Both the position numbers and the translations under genes were made by a program. The notes beneath the pieces are model-generated. The model was not told the DNA's origin, did no database searches, and saw nothing but the letters and a program-made list of their open reading frames with translations. DNA of 64,000 bases from Denitratisoma sp. DHT3 (GTDB lineage: Bacteria; Pseudomonadota; Gammaproteobacteria; Burkholderiales; Rhodocyclaceae): NCBI RefSeq assembly GCF_007833355.1, contig NZ_CP020914.1, positions 854,047 through 918,046 of the forward strand. Reading direction: 5' to 3'. Shown here piece by piece: positions 63,271 to 64,000 of this stretch (its first letter is position 1; every line of letters starts with the position of its first letter).

Positions 63271-63551
63271 CATTTCAGGCAGACAATCAAAATATTCTGA
63301 TTTGGTTTTTGGGTATGAATTACAGGTATGGCAAGGATCAAGATGAAACCAAGGAGACACTGACAGAATTTCGCCGAAGACCTGGCTCTGTGCCGTACCC
63401 TTGGGAAAACGAACCTTGCGTGGCAGAAAATGTCGGGAAATAGCGACCCCAGCTTGGGGGTTAAAAATGACGAATCAACCGCTCTTAACGTTGCCTATCG
63501 TATGCAGTGACTTAATATGAGGAGCATCCAATCTCGACCGGAAAAGCTTCC
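63271..63551. other. Intergenic remainder of the tRNA-Ser junk region
   Basis: No gene supported. An inverted repeat (ACCCCAGCTTGGGGGT, about 63444-63459) followed by TAAAAATGA could be an end of a lost element. GAGGAG at about 63521 is 25 bp from the next start, too far to be its ribosome binding site. The region between the terminator (62905) and 63020 likewise shows nothing recognisable. Confidence 0.4.
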
Positions 63552-64000
63552 ATGCCCCCCTCCAGTCACCAAAAAATTTCACTACAGCGGCTTCTGAGCC
63601 TGGAGTGGGACGCGATTGCCGGAATTGCGGCGGCCGTGGTCGCGCTGATTCTGCACCTGCTGCACATCGTGGACCAGCATGTGGTCCTGCCCATCGTGCT
63701 TGCCCTGATCGCGCTGCTGTTCGTCAACTTCATGCGACACGCGAGGAACAACGAAGTGACCGCCGAACAGGTCGATCGCACGGCTCACGCGGTCAGCAAG
63801 ATACAGTCGGCGCTGGAACTCCCCGAGGTCGTACTGGTGGGACCGCGCCATCTGCGCACCGTAAATGAGAAATTCGTGAAGCATATGAGCGGAGAAACCA
63901 TCTGGTTCAATCTCTGCCTGTCGATGTATCGACCAATGCCGCTCTTCGACGCATTGCTGCGCCCGGCGGTGGAAAATCCCATGGTCTCGTCGATCCAATT
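63552..64000 (+). CDS. Membrane protein of unknown function (partial, 3' end outside window)
   Basis: 149 residues are visible from ATG 63552 and the frame is open at the window edge. Two hydrophobic segments occur at residues ~20-37 (AIAGIAAAVVALILHLLHIV) and ~42-58 (VVLPIVLALIALLFVNFM). A cytoplasmic region with VTAEQVDRTAHAVSKIQSAL (possible coiled coil) follows, then GPRHLRTVNEKFVKHMSGET and WFNLCLSMYRPMPLFDALLR. I do not recognise the family. The layout suggests a two-helix membrane anchor with a soluble C-terminal domain. Confidence 0.65.
   Translation, partial: MPPSSHQKISLQRLLSLEWDAIAGIAAAVVALILHLLHIVDQHVVLPIVLALIALLFVNFMRHARNNEVTAEQVDRTAHAVSKIQSALELPEVVLVGPRHLRTVNEKFVKHMSGETIWFNLCLSMYRPMPLFDALLRPAVENPMVSSIQ

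Overview
The window looks like a chromosomal segment of a high-GC betaproteobacterium. The evidence is the gene order of the envelope operon (rpsB-tsf-pyrH-frr-uppS-cdsA-dxr-rseP-bamA-skp-lpxD-fabZ-lpxA-lpxB-rnhB), the aat-bpt-pyrD run, and the protein sequences. A relative of the Rhodocyclales/Sterolibacteriaceae is my best guess, but this is judgement from memory and no search was run. Most of the window is ordinary, densely packed core genome. No complete insertion sequence, prophage, CRISPR array or rRNA operon is visible.

Layout. 1-2279: start of a membrane sensor with a c-heme motif, four PAS domains and the beginning of a GGDEF domain, running off the left edge. 2.4-7.6 kb: ABC-F ATPase (uup), a family 5 solute-binding lipoprotein, fabI. 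7.7-11.6 kb: a ferric-iron ABC transporter split over three transcription units with two Fur-box-like sites; its ATPase gene is translationally coupled to aat, followed by bpt and pyrD. 14.2-19.2 kb: chemoreceptor, HDOD protein, DUF3016 protein, tRNA-Val, tRNA-Arg, a DNA glycosylase, and an SPFH/NfeD pair.

19.3-23.6 kb is an accessory patch of lower GC. It holds a truncated MFS gene, an EF-hand protein, an XRE regulator whose 5' end and divergent control region are duplicated as a perfect 427-bp tandem repeat, two small unrecognised proteins, a PAS protein and a bactofilin.

23.7-28.4 kb: mfd and a DUF1015 gene. 28.5-46.4 kb: one long leftward run, from a TonB receptor and an orphan substrate-binding protein at its 3' end, through an rRNA-methyltransferase-like gene, rnhB, lipid A, outer-membrane assembly, isoprenoid and phospholipid genes, to frr, pyrH, tsf and rpsB. 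Many neighbours overlap by 4 or 8 nt, so coupled translation is likely.

46.5-50.4 kb: glutathione peroxidase, a secreted tyrosine phosphatase, a lipoprotein, a class A acid phosphatase and a TSUP permease. 50.5-57.6 kb: a leftward cluster of TetR regulator, MFS transporter, sulfotransferase, two DUF1254/DUF1214 secreted proteins and a short-chain dehydrogenase; no pathway is recognised for it. 57.7-62.9 kb: M20D amidohydrolase, NAD(P)H-hydrate repair enzyme, FMN-binding glutamate-synthase-like protein, nadC and tRNA-Ser. Downstream of the tRNA lies a scrap heap in which a decayed transposase fragment abuts an antisense RHS-repeat fragment. The window closes with the start of an unrecognised membrane protein.
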